Under the pieces are notes generated by a model. The model saw only the letters and a program-made list of their open reading frames with translations, searched no databases and had not been told where the DNA came from. Below, piece by piece: positions 6,753-15,597 of a DNA stretch of 64,000 bases. The stretch is from Clostridia bacterium (GTDB lineage Bacteria; Bacillota; Clostridia; Lachnospirales; Lachnospiraceae), in NCBI GenBank assembly GCA_910575725.1, contig CAJTFE010000002.1:180931-244930 (forward strand), in the 5' to 3' direction. A program made the position numbers and the translations under genes. Positions within the stretch are counted from its first letter, which is position 1. The number at the start of each line of letters is the position of its first letter.

Positions 6753-8057
6753 TCAGAGAAGTTTACATAACAGAAGCCCATTTTCTAAAACTTTTTCACC
6801 AAAAGCCCGGACAATCTGCCCGGACAAATCCTTATCCGAGACAAAAACAGCCCGGCAGTACTCCCTGGTATGCCCCGTCTGATAAGAAACGCCCGAAATC
6901 TCCATAGCTTCCTCCACCAGGATCTCCGACTGCCGCCCGATCCGCCGCTCAAGATACTGCCTCTCATGTATCTCATTCAGCGCAAGGAGGCGTCTGCTCC
7001 GCTCCCCCTTCACAGCCTCTGTAATCTGCCCGGACATAGAAGCAGCCTTCGTCCCCTTTCTTTTGGAATACTTAAAAATATGGGTCTGAAAAAAAGCTAT
7101 CCGCCTCAAAAAAGCCTCCGTCTCAGAAAACTCCTCTTCCGTCTCTCCCGGAAAGCCCGCAATCACATCCGTCGTCAAAGCCGGATCCTCAAAAACATGC
7201 CTGAGAATCCCACAGGCCTTTTCATACTCCGCCGTCGTATACCGGCGGTTCATCCGCGCCAGGACAGCGTCGCAGCCGCTCTGAAGAGACAAATGAAAAT
7301 GAGGGCAAAACTTATCCATTTTCCGCAAAGCCTCCGCAAACTCCTCCGTAATAATCCGCGGCTCCAAAGACCCCAGCCGGATCCGCCGGATTCCCGGAAT
7401 CTCCTGCACCATCTCAATCAGAGACAGAAGCTTTACCCCCTCCAGATCCACACCGTAAGAGCTCAAATGAATCCCCGTAAGAACCACCTCCCGGCAGCCT
7501 CCCTCTGAAAGCTGTTCTATCTCCTTTCGGATCTCCTCCGGCGCCCTGCTGCGCACCCGTCCCCGGGCAAAGGGAATGATACAATAGCTGCAGAACTGAT
7601 TGCACCCGTCCTGCACCTTCACATAAGCCCTGGTATGATCCGCCTGCTCCGTCACAAAAAGTCCCTCGTACTCCTTCGTATGATTTATATCAATCAGCGC
7701 TTCCGCCTTGCTTCCCCTCTCATAAGCCTCCAGAATGGAAACCAGATCCTTCTTCTTATTATTGCCAATTACCAGGTCAACCGAACCATCCTCCCAGATA
7801 TTTTCACCGGCCGTCTGGACATAGCATCCCACCGCCGCCACAACCGCGTCCGGATTCAGCTTTCTGGCCCGGTGAAGCATCTGCCGCGACTTCCTGTCCG
7901 CAATATTCGTCACCGTACAAGTATTGATAATATAAAAATCAGCCCCCTCATCAAAAGGCACAATCTCATAGCCCGCATCCTTCAGAAGCTGTCCCATAGC
8001 CTCCGTCTCATAAGCATTCACCTTACACCCAAGATTATGCAGCGCAACCCTCTTCAT
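6753..8057 (-). CDS. mtaB: tRNA (t6A37) C2-methylthiotransferase MtaB
   Basis: 434-residue radical-SAM enzyme that adds a methylthio group to t6A37 of tRNAs. N-terminal UPF0004 domain with the start MKRVALHNLGCKVNAYE and further cysteines for the auxiliary cluster (INTCTVTN, VGCYVQT). The radical-SAM motif CNQFCSYC is near residues 145-152, and a TRAM-like domain closes the protein. The first codon of the longer frame (8096) would add 13 residues; AAGGA before the ATG at 8057 supports the shorter form. It is the first gene of the minus-strand operon and is divergent from the HPr-like gene. Confidence 0.93.
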   Translation of the reverse strand: MKRVALHNLGCKVNAYETEAMGQLLKDAGYEIVPFDEGADFYIINTCTVTNIADRKSRQMLHRARKLNPDAVVAAVGCYVQTAGENIWEDGSVDLVIGNNKKKDLVSILEAYERGSKAEALIDINHTKEYEGLFVTEQADHTRAYVKVQDGCNQFCSYCIIPFARGRVRSRAPEEIRKEIEQLSEGGCREVVLTGIHLSSYGVDLEGVKLLSLIEMVQEIPGIRRIRLGSLEPRIITEEFAEALRKMDKFCPHFHLSLQSGCDAVLARMNRRYTTAEYEKACGILRHVFEDPALTTDVIAGFPGETEEEFSETEAFLRRIAFFQTHIFKYSKRKGTKAASMSGQITEAVKGERSRRLLALNEIHERQYLERRIGRQSEILVEEAMEISGVSYQTGHTREYCRAVFVSDKDLSGQIVRAFGEKVLENGLLLCKLL

Positions 8058-8082
8058 ATCCAATAATCCTTTCGACTTTGTA

Positions 8083-8111
8083 TTGACTTTTACCACCCCC
8101 CGTATTAAGAT
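8083..8111 (+). promoter_or_regulatory. Predicted vegetative promoter of the HPr-like gene
   Basis: TTGACT at 8083-8088 and TAAGAT at 8106-8111 are separated by 17 bases. The spacer contains a run of six C (8096-8101). The start codon of the HPr-like gene is 32 bases downstream. Confidence 0.6.
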
Positions 8112-8143
8112 TAAGATAAGCTGATAATTAGGAGGTATTTACA

Positions 8144-8377
8144 ATGAAAACCATAAAAATATGCTTAAACTCCATCGAAAAAGTAAAATCCTTTGTAAAC
8201 GATATTACAAGATTCGATGCCGACTTCGATCTGGTCTCCGGACGCTATGTCATCGACGCCAAATCCATCATGGGAATCTTCAGTCTCGACCTGTCCAAAC
8301 CCATCGATTTGAATATCCACGCCCAGGAAGAAATGGACACTATCCTCACCGCACTGCAGCCTTACATCGTCGACTAA
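8144..8377 (+). CDS. HPr-family protein without the phospho-accepting histidine
   Basis: 77 residues with the HPr fold pattern: the C-terminal half SGRYVIDAKSIMGIFSLDLSKPI matches the segment of HPr around regulatory Ser46, keeping the serine in AKSIMGI. At the place of the active-site GLHARPA loop it has NSIEKVKSF, so it has no His15 and cannot take part in PTS phosphotransfer. It may still be seen by an HPr kinase or act as a regulator; that is inference. AGGAGG precedes the ATG. A terminator follows at 8462-8497. Confidence 0.85.
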   Translation: MKTIKICLNSIEKVKSFVNDITRFDADFDLVSGRYVIDAKSIMGIFSLDLSKPIDLNIHAQEEMDTILTALQPYIVD

Positions 8378-8461
8378 TCCATTTCTTAACTAAAAGCATT
8401 CTGAAGAAAGCCGTTCTGCACGCCGGATCCATCCATCGGCATAGGCCGGCTTTGATCCACG

Positions 8462-8497
8462 GAAACGGTATGGTTCTCCTTCTGTACCGTTTCTTTC
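8462..8497 (+). terminator. Intrinsic terminator after the HPr-like gene
   Basis: Perfect 9-bp stem GAAACGGTA / TACCGTTTC with a 14-base loop, followed by a T-rich run. It lies 85 bases after the stop codon. Confidence 0.65.
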
Positions 8498-8623
8498 AAA
8501 AAACGCCTGTGTTTATTCTACCGTTCTTTTTGACATTTATCAACATTTTTTCACAAGGCAGTATAAAATGCTTTTCTAAATAAAGATTGTATGGTAAAAT
8601 AGGAAAAAACTTCAGGAGTATTC

Positions 8624-9537
8624 ATGCAGGAAATCATTGATACATTTTGCTGGACAAAAGAACAAAAGACTATTACCCATGACAGGCATAACATAGAAGG
8701 GCTCGGAAATTTTGCACATTGGACATTCACTTCTTCTCTGGAGCCGGTTAGTCTCCACTACCATTCCAACATGCTGGAGATTCACTGTCTGATCAAGGGC
8801 AAGCGCTTAAGTCAGCTCTCGAAAGACGGTTCCTGTACCGAATATATTACTTTAAGCAACGAAGCGTTTATCACCTTTCCCTTTGAGATTCACGGCACCG
8901 GTGAGAATCCCAGATACCCAGGCGAATTTTATTCACTTCAGATTGATCTGTCCGATCCCTATCATTTGCTGGGACTGAACAGAGATTTTTCTTATGCCCT
9001 TTACCAGCAGCTGATGCATTTGCCCCACCGGCAGCTGATTTTAGGCGCTACTCATATTGACACCCTGCGCAGCGCGTTCAATTTTTTCAGCGATCTCTCT
9101 TCGGACGCAATCAAGGTTGGCGTGCAGTTTTTGTGCTGCTTTCTGTTTAGTCTGCAATTTTTACCCCCCCCATGCAGCAAGGCAAGACTACGGCAAACGA
9201 TCCCCATATCAAAGATGCCATTGACTACATGCTTGCTCATGTGACAGATAAACTGCAGCTTTCTGAACTGGCTGATATTTCCGGCTATTCCCTGTCTTTC
9301 TTCAAGACCAAATTCAAAAAAGAGGTTGGGATTACACCGGCGGATTATTTTAATCTGCAGAAATTTGAGGCTGCAAAAAAGCTGCTTACAGAGACAAACC
9401 AAAGTATTACCGATATTGCATATGCGCTTGGTTTTTCTTCCTCCAGCTACTTTAGCTCATCTTTCAAGAAGCTGGCTATCTGCACGCCTCAAATTTACCG
9501 CAAAAATCACAGTCCTTCTCTCTCTACCAGCGATTGA
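8624..9537 (+). pseudogene. AraC-family transcription regulator, broken by a poly-C frameshift
   Basis: Two overlapping frames encode one regulator. Frame one (8624-9244) carries an N-terminal cupin-like sensing domain with HYHSNMLEIHCLIKGKR and IHGTGE. Frame two (9172-9537) carries the AraC DNA-binding domain: DYMLAHVTDKLQLSELADISGYS, FKKEVGITPADYFN, and the second helix-turn-helix SITDIAYALGFSSSSYF. The switch occurs at eight C at 9164-9171; nine C would join the frames as ...LPPPMQQGK... This could be a true inactivation, a slippage switch or a sequencing error. It is divergent from the sugar/acid catabolic cluster at 9524-15317 and is its likely regulator. Confidence 0.82.
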
Positions 9538-10264
9538 TTCCACGCAGGACCAGAATCTGGCTGTTCATTCCGCCGCTCATGCTGCTGGCCAGAAACAGCG
9601 CGCCGTTTGCTACGGTCTCTGTACTGAATACGTCCCCTCCGGACTGAAGGATAAACTCCCTCCGCTCCGATTTTTTGAACATTTCCGTATCTACGGGTCC
9701 CGGACAGATGGCGTTCACACGGATTCCGCTCTCAAGCCTTCGGATCTCATCTCCCAGGGCCTGTGTAAAGCAGACCACAGCGGCCTTGCTGGCTGAATAA
9801 GCCACGCTTCCGGGCAGACCGCGCAAAGCGGCTCCGCTTCCGATGTTGATAATATTTCCTTCCTTCTGTTCTACCATGTAAGGAAGCACGGCCTTTGTCA
9901 TCAGCATCACACTGCGCATATTCGTATTCATAATCTCGTCAAACACCTGAACCGGCATTTCCAGCAGCGGCATTTCCTTGCTGATTCCCGCATTATTGAC
10001 CAAAATATCAACACCGCCGTGCCTGGCTGTCACGTCATTCACCAGACGGCATACGTCTTCTTCCTTGGAAACATCCGCCGCAAAGCATTCTGCCCTTCCT
10101 CCGCTTTTTCGAATCTCACAGGCCGCCTCTTCCAGGGCCGAAAGCCTGCGTCCTGCCAGCAAAACGACAGCTCCCTGCTTTGCGAATGTCTCTGCAATCC
10201 CTTTTCCGATTCCCTGTGCCGCTCCGGTGATAAGCGCTCTTTTTCCTTCTAACAGCCTATCCAT
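9524..10264 (-). CDS. SDR-family NAD(P)-dependent oxidoreductase
   Basis: 246 residues, classical short-chain dehydrogenase: cofactor motif ITGAAQGIGKGIAE, NNAG in LVNNAGISKEM, and active-site YSASK with a preceding serine (NIGSGAAL). The glycine pattern and FabG-like length suggest oxidation of a hydroxyl group on a sugar acid or polyol; the substrate cannot be read. It is the last gene of a minus-strand cluster with a 2-hydroxyacid dehydrogenase, a TRAP transporter and a DapA-family aldolase, and its end overlaps the 3' end of the AraC gene. Confidence 0.9.
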   Translation of the reverse strand: MDRLLEGKRALITGAAQGIGKGIAETFAKQGAVVLLAGRRLSALEEAACEIRKSGGRAECFAADVSKEEDVCRLVNDVTARHGGVDILVNNAGISKEMPLLEMPVQVFDEIMNTNMRSVMLMTKAVLPYMVEQKEGNIINIGSGAALRGLPGSVAYSASKAAVVCFTQALGDEIRRLESGIRVNAICPGPVDTEMFKKSERREFILQSGGDVFSTETVANGALFLASSMSGGMNSQILVLRGINRW

Positions 10265-10279
10265 TTCACAGTCCCCTTT

Positions 10280-11254
10280 TTACTCTTTTCTCTCACGGTT
10301 CACCCAGAACTGTGGTTCCCGCCCGTCCAATGCATCTATGACATTTTGAGCGGCAGCCATGCTGACCTTGTGATACGCCTGGCGCGTTTCTGCCCCGGTA
10401 TGAGGCGTGAGCACCACATTTTTGCAGGTTAAAATCGCCGCGTCCGAAGGCAGAGGCTCTGTCTCAAAGGCATCCAGCGCCGCCCCGGAGAGCTTTCCGG
10501 AATTCAAAGCCGCCGCCAGCTCATCCAAATTCACCAGCGCTCCCCGGGCCGCATTGATCAGATAGCTGCCGTCCTTCATACGGGAAAAAGTGTCTGCGCC
10601 AAACAAATGGTAGTTCTCTTTTGTGGCCGGCGCATGAAGGCTGACAATATCGCAGGTCTCAATCACTTCCTCCTGGCTGACCATCTCCACTCCCAGTTCT
10701 TTTGCAGCAGCTTCATTGGGATAAAGATCGTACGCCTTAAGCTTTACATCAAAGACCGACAGCTTTCTTGCCACCTCACGGGCGATTGCGCCGAATCCCA
10801 GAAGGCCGACTGTCTTTCCCTCCATTTCCTCTCCCAGAAACCTGGGCCAGGCGCTCTGCTCCATTGCCTTGTGCAAAGGGAGAATTCCTCTTAAAACACA
10901 GAGTATGAATCCCACCGTCAGCTCGGCCACGGCATTGGAATTCTGTCCGGGACAGTTGCATGCCTTTACTCCATATCTTGACGCAGCCTCCAGGTGGATA
11001 TTATCCACTCCCACCCCGAACTTGCACACGCATTTTAGTCTGGGGGCAGCCTGGAAGACCTTTTCATCGTAAACGTCCATGCCGATAATCGCCGCGTCTA
11101 TGTCGGGAAGAATCTCCTTTAACTCTTCATATGTATATGCCGGAAAAGAGCGGGAGGCGTCAAACACCACCTCGTGGCCGTTATCTTCCAATAATTTCCA
11201 TGCTTCCTTGCATAAGGTATCAAAATGCGACGCTGAAACCAGTACTTTTCCCAT
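10280..11254 (-). CDS. D-isomer-specific 2-hydroxyacid dehydrogenase
   Basis: 324 residues related to phosphoglycerate/glycerate dehydrogenases. The N-terminal substrate domain includes GVGVDNIHLEAASRYGV; the Rossmann domain has VGLLGFGAIAREVARKL. Catalytic Arg in NAARGALVN, Glu in FETEPLPS and His in LTPHTGAETR are visible. It reduces a 2-keto acid or oxidises a D-2-hydroxy acid with NAD(H). With the neighbouring aldolase and TRAP uptake genes it probably serves breakdown of a hydroxy or sugar acid. AGGAG precedes the ATG. Confidence 0.9.
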   Translation of the reverse strand: MGKVLVSASHFDTLCKEAWKLLEDNGHEVVFDASRSFPAYTYEELKEILPDIDAAIIGMDVYDEKVFQAAPRLKCVCKFGVGVDNIHLEAASRYGVKACNCPGQNSNAVAELTVGFILCVLRGILPLHKAMEQSAWPRFLGEEMEGKTVGLLGFGAIAREVARKLSVFDVKLKAYDLYPNEAAAKELGVEMVSQEEVIETCDIVSLHAPATKENYHLFGADTFSRMKDGSYLINAARGALVNLDELAAALNSGKLSGAALDAFETEPLPSDAAILTCKNVVLTPHTGAETRQAYHKVSMAAAQNVIDALDGREPQFWVNRERKE

Positions 11255-11327
11255 TTTACTTCGTCTCCTTTTTTGCTCTCATTTTCACATTTCACAATCC
11301 TTCCGTTTTGCCGGAGCCTCTCACGGA

Positions 11328-12554
11328 TTAATACTGAAATACAGCCTTTACATCGTTAATGATCTCCACATATTTGGGATCTGTCATATACGTTTTTTCA
11401 ATCATTGCATCGGCGCCTGCATAGAAAGCATCCATATCCAGCTCATCCTGGCCTACAATCTCCACGCCGGCGTCAACCATTACCTGTGTACAGTCCTCGC
11501 GGAATTTCAAAACCTCCTGATGGTAATAGTTGCCCTGGTATTTTTCCATCAGGCCGGCCACCAGCGCCTTGTAATCATCCGGCAGAGCATCCCAAGCTGT
11601 GGGATTTGTATAATATCCGGACACCAGATAGCTGTGATCCGTCTCATAATAGGTATCTAAAACTTCATAAAACTTTCCGTCCACCGTATTTGCCACCGGA
11701 TTGTCCTGCCCCTGAACCACGCCTGTCTGCAAGGCAGTGTACAGCTCCGTATAGGCAACGGGAACAGGCGTCGCTCCCATGCATGAAATAACATCCTGCC
11801 ATACCTGAGCTTCCATAGAACGAACCTTCACTGCCTTCAAATCCTCCGGCGAAGAAATCCTGGACACGCCTGTGGTAGACAGACAACGAGAGCCCGTGCA
11901 GTTGAAGCCGAGGGTAACCAGATTGGCAGTCTCTTCCAGCTCCTTGTAAAGCTCTGCTGCTTTTTCACTTGTAGAGAGATAAGTCAGCTCATCCTCTTCT
12001 GTATGAAACAAATAAGGCATGGCAAATACTCCGAAAGCATCTACATAAGGGGACATAACCGTAACATTTGACGTTACAAACTGAACCGTATTGTTGCGTA
12101 CAAGCTCAACCGCCTCGGATTCACTGCCCAATGTGGAATTATAAAAAACATCCCACACAAAATTCCCGTTTGTCTTTTCCGCCAGCTCCTCTGCCATAAG
12201 CTTGACCGCCATGCTTTGAGGATTGGATTCCTGAAGGCATACGGCTACCGTCCATGTAATCTGATCGGTAGAAGTGATTTCCACATCCAAATCCGCTTCC
12301 GGATCCTGATCCCGGTACACTACCATGCCGGGATACTGGTCATTTGGATCATAGACGAATCCATCCTCGGAAGCAGCTTGAGAAGAATCTGTCTCATCGC
12401 CTGCTTCTTCTGCACTGTCTGCCGCCTTCTCATTTGCGGCTGTTCCCGTTTCCTTGGTCTGTCCATCTCCCTCTGCCTTGGGATTATTCATGGCACAAGC
12501 GGACAAATTCATCATAAGAGCGAACATCAACATAACTGCAAGCAATCTTTTCAT
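11328..12554 (-). CDS. TRAP transporter solute-binding lipoprotein (DctP family)
   Basis: 408 residues from an ATG preceded by AAGGAG. A lipoprotein signal peptide (MKRLLAVMLMFALMMNLSAC) is followed by an acidic, low-complexity linker (about residues 25-70) and a DctP-type binding domain, including the substrate-contact region AVKVRSMEAQVWQDVISCMGA and ALQTGVVQGQDNPV. It delivers an organic anion to the DctQM permease encoded just downstream. The long linker is typical of Gram-positive surface-anchored binding proteins. Substrate unknown. Confidence 0.92.
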   Translation of the reverse strand: MKRLLAVMLMFALMMNLSACAMNNPKAEGDGQTKETGTAANEKAADSAEEAGDETDSSQAASEDGFVYDPNDQYPGMVVYRDQDPEADLDVEITSTDQITWTVAVCLQESNPQSMAVKLMAEELAEKTNGNFVWDVFYNSTLGSESEAVELVRNNTVQFVTSNVTVMSPYVDAFGVFAMPYLFHTEEDELTYLSTSEKAAELYKELEETANLVTLGFNCTGSRCLSTTGVSRISSPEDLKAVKVRSMEAQVWQDVISCMGATPVPVAYTELYTALQTGVVQGQDNPVANTVDGKFYEVLDTYYETDHSYLVSGYYTNPTAWDALPDDYKALVAGLMEKYQGNYYHQEVLKFREDCTQVMVDAGVEIVGQDELDMDAFYAGADAMIEKTYMTDPKYVEIINDVKAVFQY

Positions 12555-12590
12555 TTCATTTACTCCTTCCATTATTCTCTTCATTTTCAA

Positions 12591-13886
12591 TTAAAATACT
12601 TCAAAACCCAGCATAACCGGAATCGCCAATGTGATAGGCTCAATAAAGGTAATCGCCAGCAAGGCGATAAACATGGGAAGCAGCCAGGGCATTACATATT
12701 TCACTATTTTATTAAACGACACCCCCGTGGTTCCCGACAGCATAAACAGCGACTGGCCGTAGGGAGGGGTCATTAAACCAATCATAAGGTTCAGTACCAC
12801 AATAATTCCCAGATGAATGGAGCTGATTCCTACTGCCTGGGTCAGCGGCTGGAAAATAGGAACCAGCAGCATAATCGTAGGCGTGGAATCCAGTATCATG
12901 CCGAAAAACAGCAAAATCAGGTCAATAATCAGCAATATCAGCCATTTGTTATCTGTCACTGCCATAATTCCCGTATACATTTTCTGCCCAAGATGTTCAA
13001 ACTGAAGCACCCAGCCAAACAGTGAGGCGGAGGATACAATAGCCAAAGCGGGAACAATTCCGGAAACCGTGCCGTCAACAACACCTAGCAAATGCCGAAA
13101 CGGCATATCGCGGTACACCAGGCAGACCACGAAAATACAGTAGGTAATGGCTATACAGGACGCCTCGGTAGGCGTAAAATAGCCGCACATAATCCCGCCC
13201 ATGATAATTATGGGGAGCAAAAGGGCAAAGAAACTGCGCTTAATGCAGCCAAGCAGCTCCCGAAGCGTGGCCCGCTTATGTACCTGATATTTGCGGCGCT
13301 TGGACACCAGAAACACGGCGATGCACAAAATGATCCCAATGGCAATGCCAGGCCCGAGACCGGCTACAAAGAGCGTGCCTACCGAGACGGAGGCCGCCGA
13401 CCCGTACACAACCATAGGAATACTGGGAGGAACAATCGGCCCCATCGTTGCGGAGGCTGCCGTTATCCCGAAAATCGTGTCATCGTCGTACCCTTCGTCA
13501 CGCATAGCTTTAATTTCCACATTTCCCAGACCTCCCACGTCTGCCAGCGCAGATCCGGACATACCGGAAAATAAGAAGGAGGCCAGAACATTCACATAGG
13601 CCAGGCCGCCGGGCAGATGCCCAAGGAGCGCCCGGCAGACATTGAAGATTCTGTCTGTAATGCCGCCGTTATTCATAACAATTCCAGCTGCCATAAACAT
13701 AGGGATTGCCAGCAGGACGAAGCTGTCCAGACTGCCATACATTTTTGCCATAACAGCCATATTGTCAATGCCGCCATGCAGAAAGCAGTAGCTAAGCCCG
13801 CTGCTGAGCAGCGCCATGTAAATAGGCGCCCCACAGGCCAAAAAAGCGATAAATATGATTAAATACACCCAAAATGCAACACTCAT
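12591..13886 (-). CDS. TRAP transporter large permease (DctM family)
   Basis: 431 residues with about 11-12 hydrophobic membrane segments. Family signatures: IPMFMAAGIVMNNGGI near residues 60-75, GPIVPPSIPMVVYG, and the C-terminal LMIGLMTPPYGQSLFMLSG. This subunit forms the sodium-coupled transport path for the solute brought by the DctP protein encoded downstream. It follows the small permease gene closely (13893), as in most DctQMP operons. Confidence 0.93.
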   Translation of the reverse strand: MSVAFWVYLIIFIAFLACGAPIYMALLSSGLSYCFLHGGIDNMAVMAKMYGSLDSFVLLAIPMFMAAGIVMNNGGITDRIFNVCRALLGHLPGGLAYVNVLASFLFSGMSGSALADVGGLGNVEIKAMRDEGYDDDTIFGITAASATMGPIVPPSIPMVVYGSAASVSVGTLFVAGLGPGIAIGIILCIAVFLVSKRRKYQVHKRATLRELLGCIKRSFFALLLPIIIMGGIMCGYFTPTEASCIAITYCIFVVCLVYRDMPFRHLLGVVDGTVSGIVPALAIVSSASLFGWVLQFEHLGQKMYTGIMAVTDNKWLILLIIDLILLFFGMILDSTPTIMLLVPIFQPLTQAVGISSIHLGIIVVLNLMIGLMTPPYGQSLFMLSGTTGVSFNKIVKYVMPWLLPMFIALLAITFIEPITLAIPVMLGFEVF

Positions 13887-13892
13887 TCTCTC

Positions 13893-14390
13893 TTATCCCT
13901 CCACTGCTCTTTTTCCCCCGGCTTTAAACTCAGGGATATGCTCTGTCAGCATTTTCTGCAGGCAGCGAACCACGTTCAGGCATGCGCTGAGAGGAATCAC
14001 AAAAGCTACGATTCCCTTATTTATCTGCAGCGCAAAGGTTGTGGAGGCGCTGCTGTAGGCCACATACCGAAAGCCGTAAAACCCAATCCAGATAAACACG
14101 GCGATCGTAATCACATCCCAGAAAATTGTTACAGCCGAAGCAAATTTGGGTCCGAACCGGTCCGGCAAAATGGTAACTCTGATATGCTTGTCATATTTCG
14201 TCCCGAAGGACAGTCCCAAAAACACCATCCACACAAAGCAAAGCCGCGATGCCTCTTCCGTCCATGAAATGGGGCTTCCCGCAAGTCTGGTAATAATCCC
14301 GAGAAGAACGACTACAAACATAATCACAAGCAGAATTCCCATGCAGACGCGTTCAAAATGCATGTCTAAAAATTTGATTGCTTTTTTCAA
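13893..14390 (-). CDS. TRAP transporter small permease (DctQ family)
   Basis: 165 residues with four membrane segments, starting MKKAIKFLDMHFERVCMGILLVIMFVVV. The DctQ signature W-T-E-E-A-S-R is seen (SWTEEASRLCFVWMVFLG). The start is a TTG with GGAGGTG upstream. It pairs with the DctM subunit encoded next. Confidence 0.88.
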   Translation of the reverse strand: MKKAIKFLDMHFERVCMGILLVIMFVVVLLGIITRLAGSPISWTEEASRLCFVWMVFLGLSFGTKYDKHIRVTILPDRFGPKFASAVTIFWDVITIAVFIWIGFYGFRYVAYSSASTTFALQINKGIVAFVIPLSACLNVVRCLQKMLTEHIPEFKAGGKRAVEG

Positions 14391-14411
14391 GTCCCAGACA
14401 CCTCCCTCCCG

Positions 14412-15317
14412 TCAAATCAATACCTTGCGATAGCTCAATCCTTCCAATGCATCCAGCAGCTCCTTTTCCTGCTCCAAGGTCAGGTTCTCCATAGGACGGC
14501 GCATTTTCGCAGTGGCGATCACGCCCTCTTTTTTCAGAATCACCTTATAAGCCGCTATGTTATTTACAGCACACATCACTTCGTTCAAAATATTCGTTCT
14601 TCTCTGATATTTCGTCGCCAAGTCAAAATCCTTTGCCTGCAGAGCCTCCCAGATTTTGGCATAATGCTCCGGAATGCACATGGCGTTGCCGGAAACAACT
14701 CCGTCTCCGCCCACGGCGCACAAGGCCTCAAACAAATGATCCGGCCCCACCAGAACGCTGAAGGTCTCTTCCCGAATCATCATAAATTGCTGCAGCTTCG
14801 TAAAATCCGGCCGGCTGTATTTGATTCCCACTACATTGGGACATCTCTTTGCAACCGCCTCTGCGGTAGCCGCGTCAATATCATTGACCGCATTCTGCGG
14901 AATACTGTAGAGGTACACTGGGAAATCAGCGGGAACGGCTGCGGCAACCGATTCGTAAAAATCCACCAGTCCCTGGCTGCTCAGCTTATAAAATACAGGC
15001 GTCACCACGCCAATTCCGTCAGCGCCAATCTCCACGGCATGCCGGGCCAGTTCTATGGTATCCGACAGATTCCAGGCGCCTGCCTGAACAAAAACAGGCA
15101 CCCGTTTGTCCGCATGTCTGACAACCGTCTCTGCTGCCAGCTTCCGTTCCGGAACCGTCAAATACATCATCTCTCCTGTGGTTCCGCAGGGATACAGACA
15201 CTGCAGCCCATTGTCAATGCAGTGATCCGTCAAATTTTTTAAGCTCTGAACATCAATTTCGTCATCCTCCGTCAAAGGTGTGACAATCGGAACAACTGTC
15301 CCAAACAATTTTTTCAT
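14412..15317 (-). CDS. Dihydrodipicolinate synthase / N-acetylneuraminate lyase family aldolase
   Basis: 301 residues from MKKLFGTVVPIVTPL, with AGGAT upstream; the longer frame to 15362 has no support. The class I aldolase barrel motifs are present: pyruvate-binding PCGTTGEMMYLT, catalytic Tyr in YLYSIPQNAVN and Schiff-base Lys in NVVGIKYSRPDF. Because a TRAP transporter and two dehydrogenases follow, a catabolic 2-keto-3-deoxy acid or sialic-acid-type aldolase is more likely than lysine synthesis. It is the first gene of the cluster. Confidence 0.88.
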   Translation of the reverse strand: MKKLFGTVVPIVTPLTEDDEIDVQSLKNLTDHCIDNGLQCLYPCGTTGEMMYLTVPERKLAAETVVRHADKRVPVFVQAGAWNLSDTIELARHAVEIGADGIGVVTPVFYKLSSQGLVDFYESVAAAVPADFPVYLYSIPQNAVNDIDAATAEAVAKRCPNVVGIKYSRPDFTKLQQFMMIREETFSVLVGPDHLFEALCAVGGDGVVSGNAMCIPEHYAKIWEALQAKDFDLATKYQRRTNILNEVMCAVNNIAAYKVILKKEGVIATAKMRRPMENLTLEQEKELLDALEGLSYRKVLI

Positions 15318-15535
15318 ATCGAACTCATCCTTTCCTCTCCCGTAAAAACGGTTCATGAACATCTGCTTGCCGCAAACTTTTTTTGTTCTGGAAAGTATGT
15401 TATCATATCCTCTGCAATTTTGCTTTTGGTATGAATTCGAATATTTTTTTGAAATAATTTATCAAAAAAGTATTTCACACGATTTTATAAGTGGGGAAAA
15501 TTTTATAAAATACAAACGAAAATTCTTTTAATACA

Positions 15536-15578
15536 GCAAAAAAAGGCTCCTCTAAACACATCTGTCCAGAGGAGCCTT
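15536..15578 (-). terminator. Intrinsic terminator of thiI
   Basis: Perfect 11-bp stem (15543-15553 with 15568-15578) and, on the minus strand, a run of seven T after it, 20 bases past the thiI stop codon. Confidence 0.9.
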
Positions 15579-15597
15579 ATGTGCGCTGTCTGCTTTG

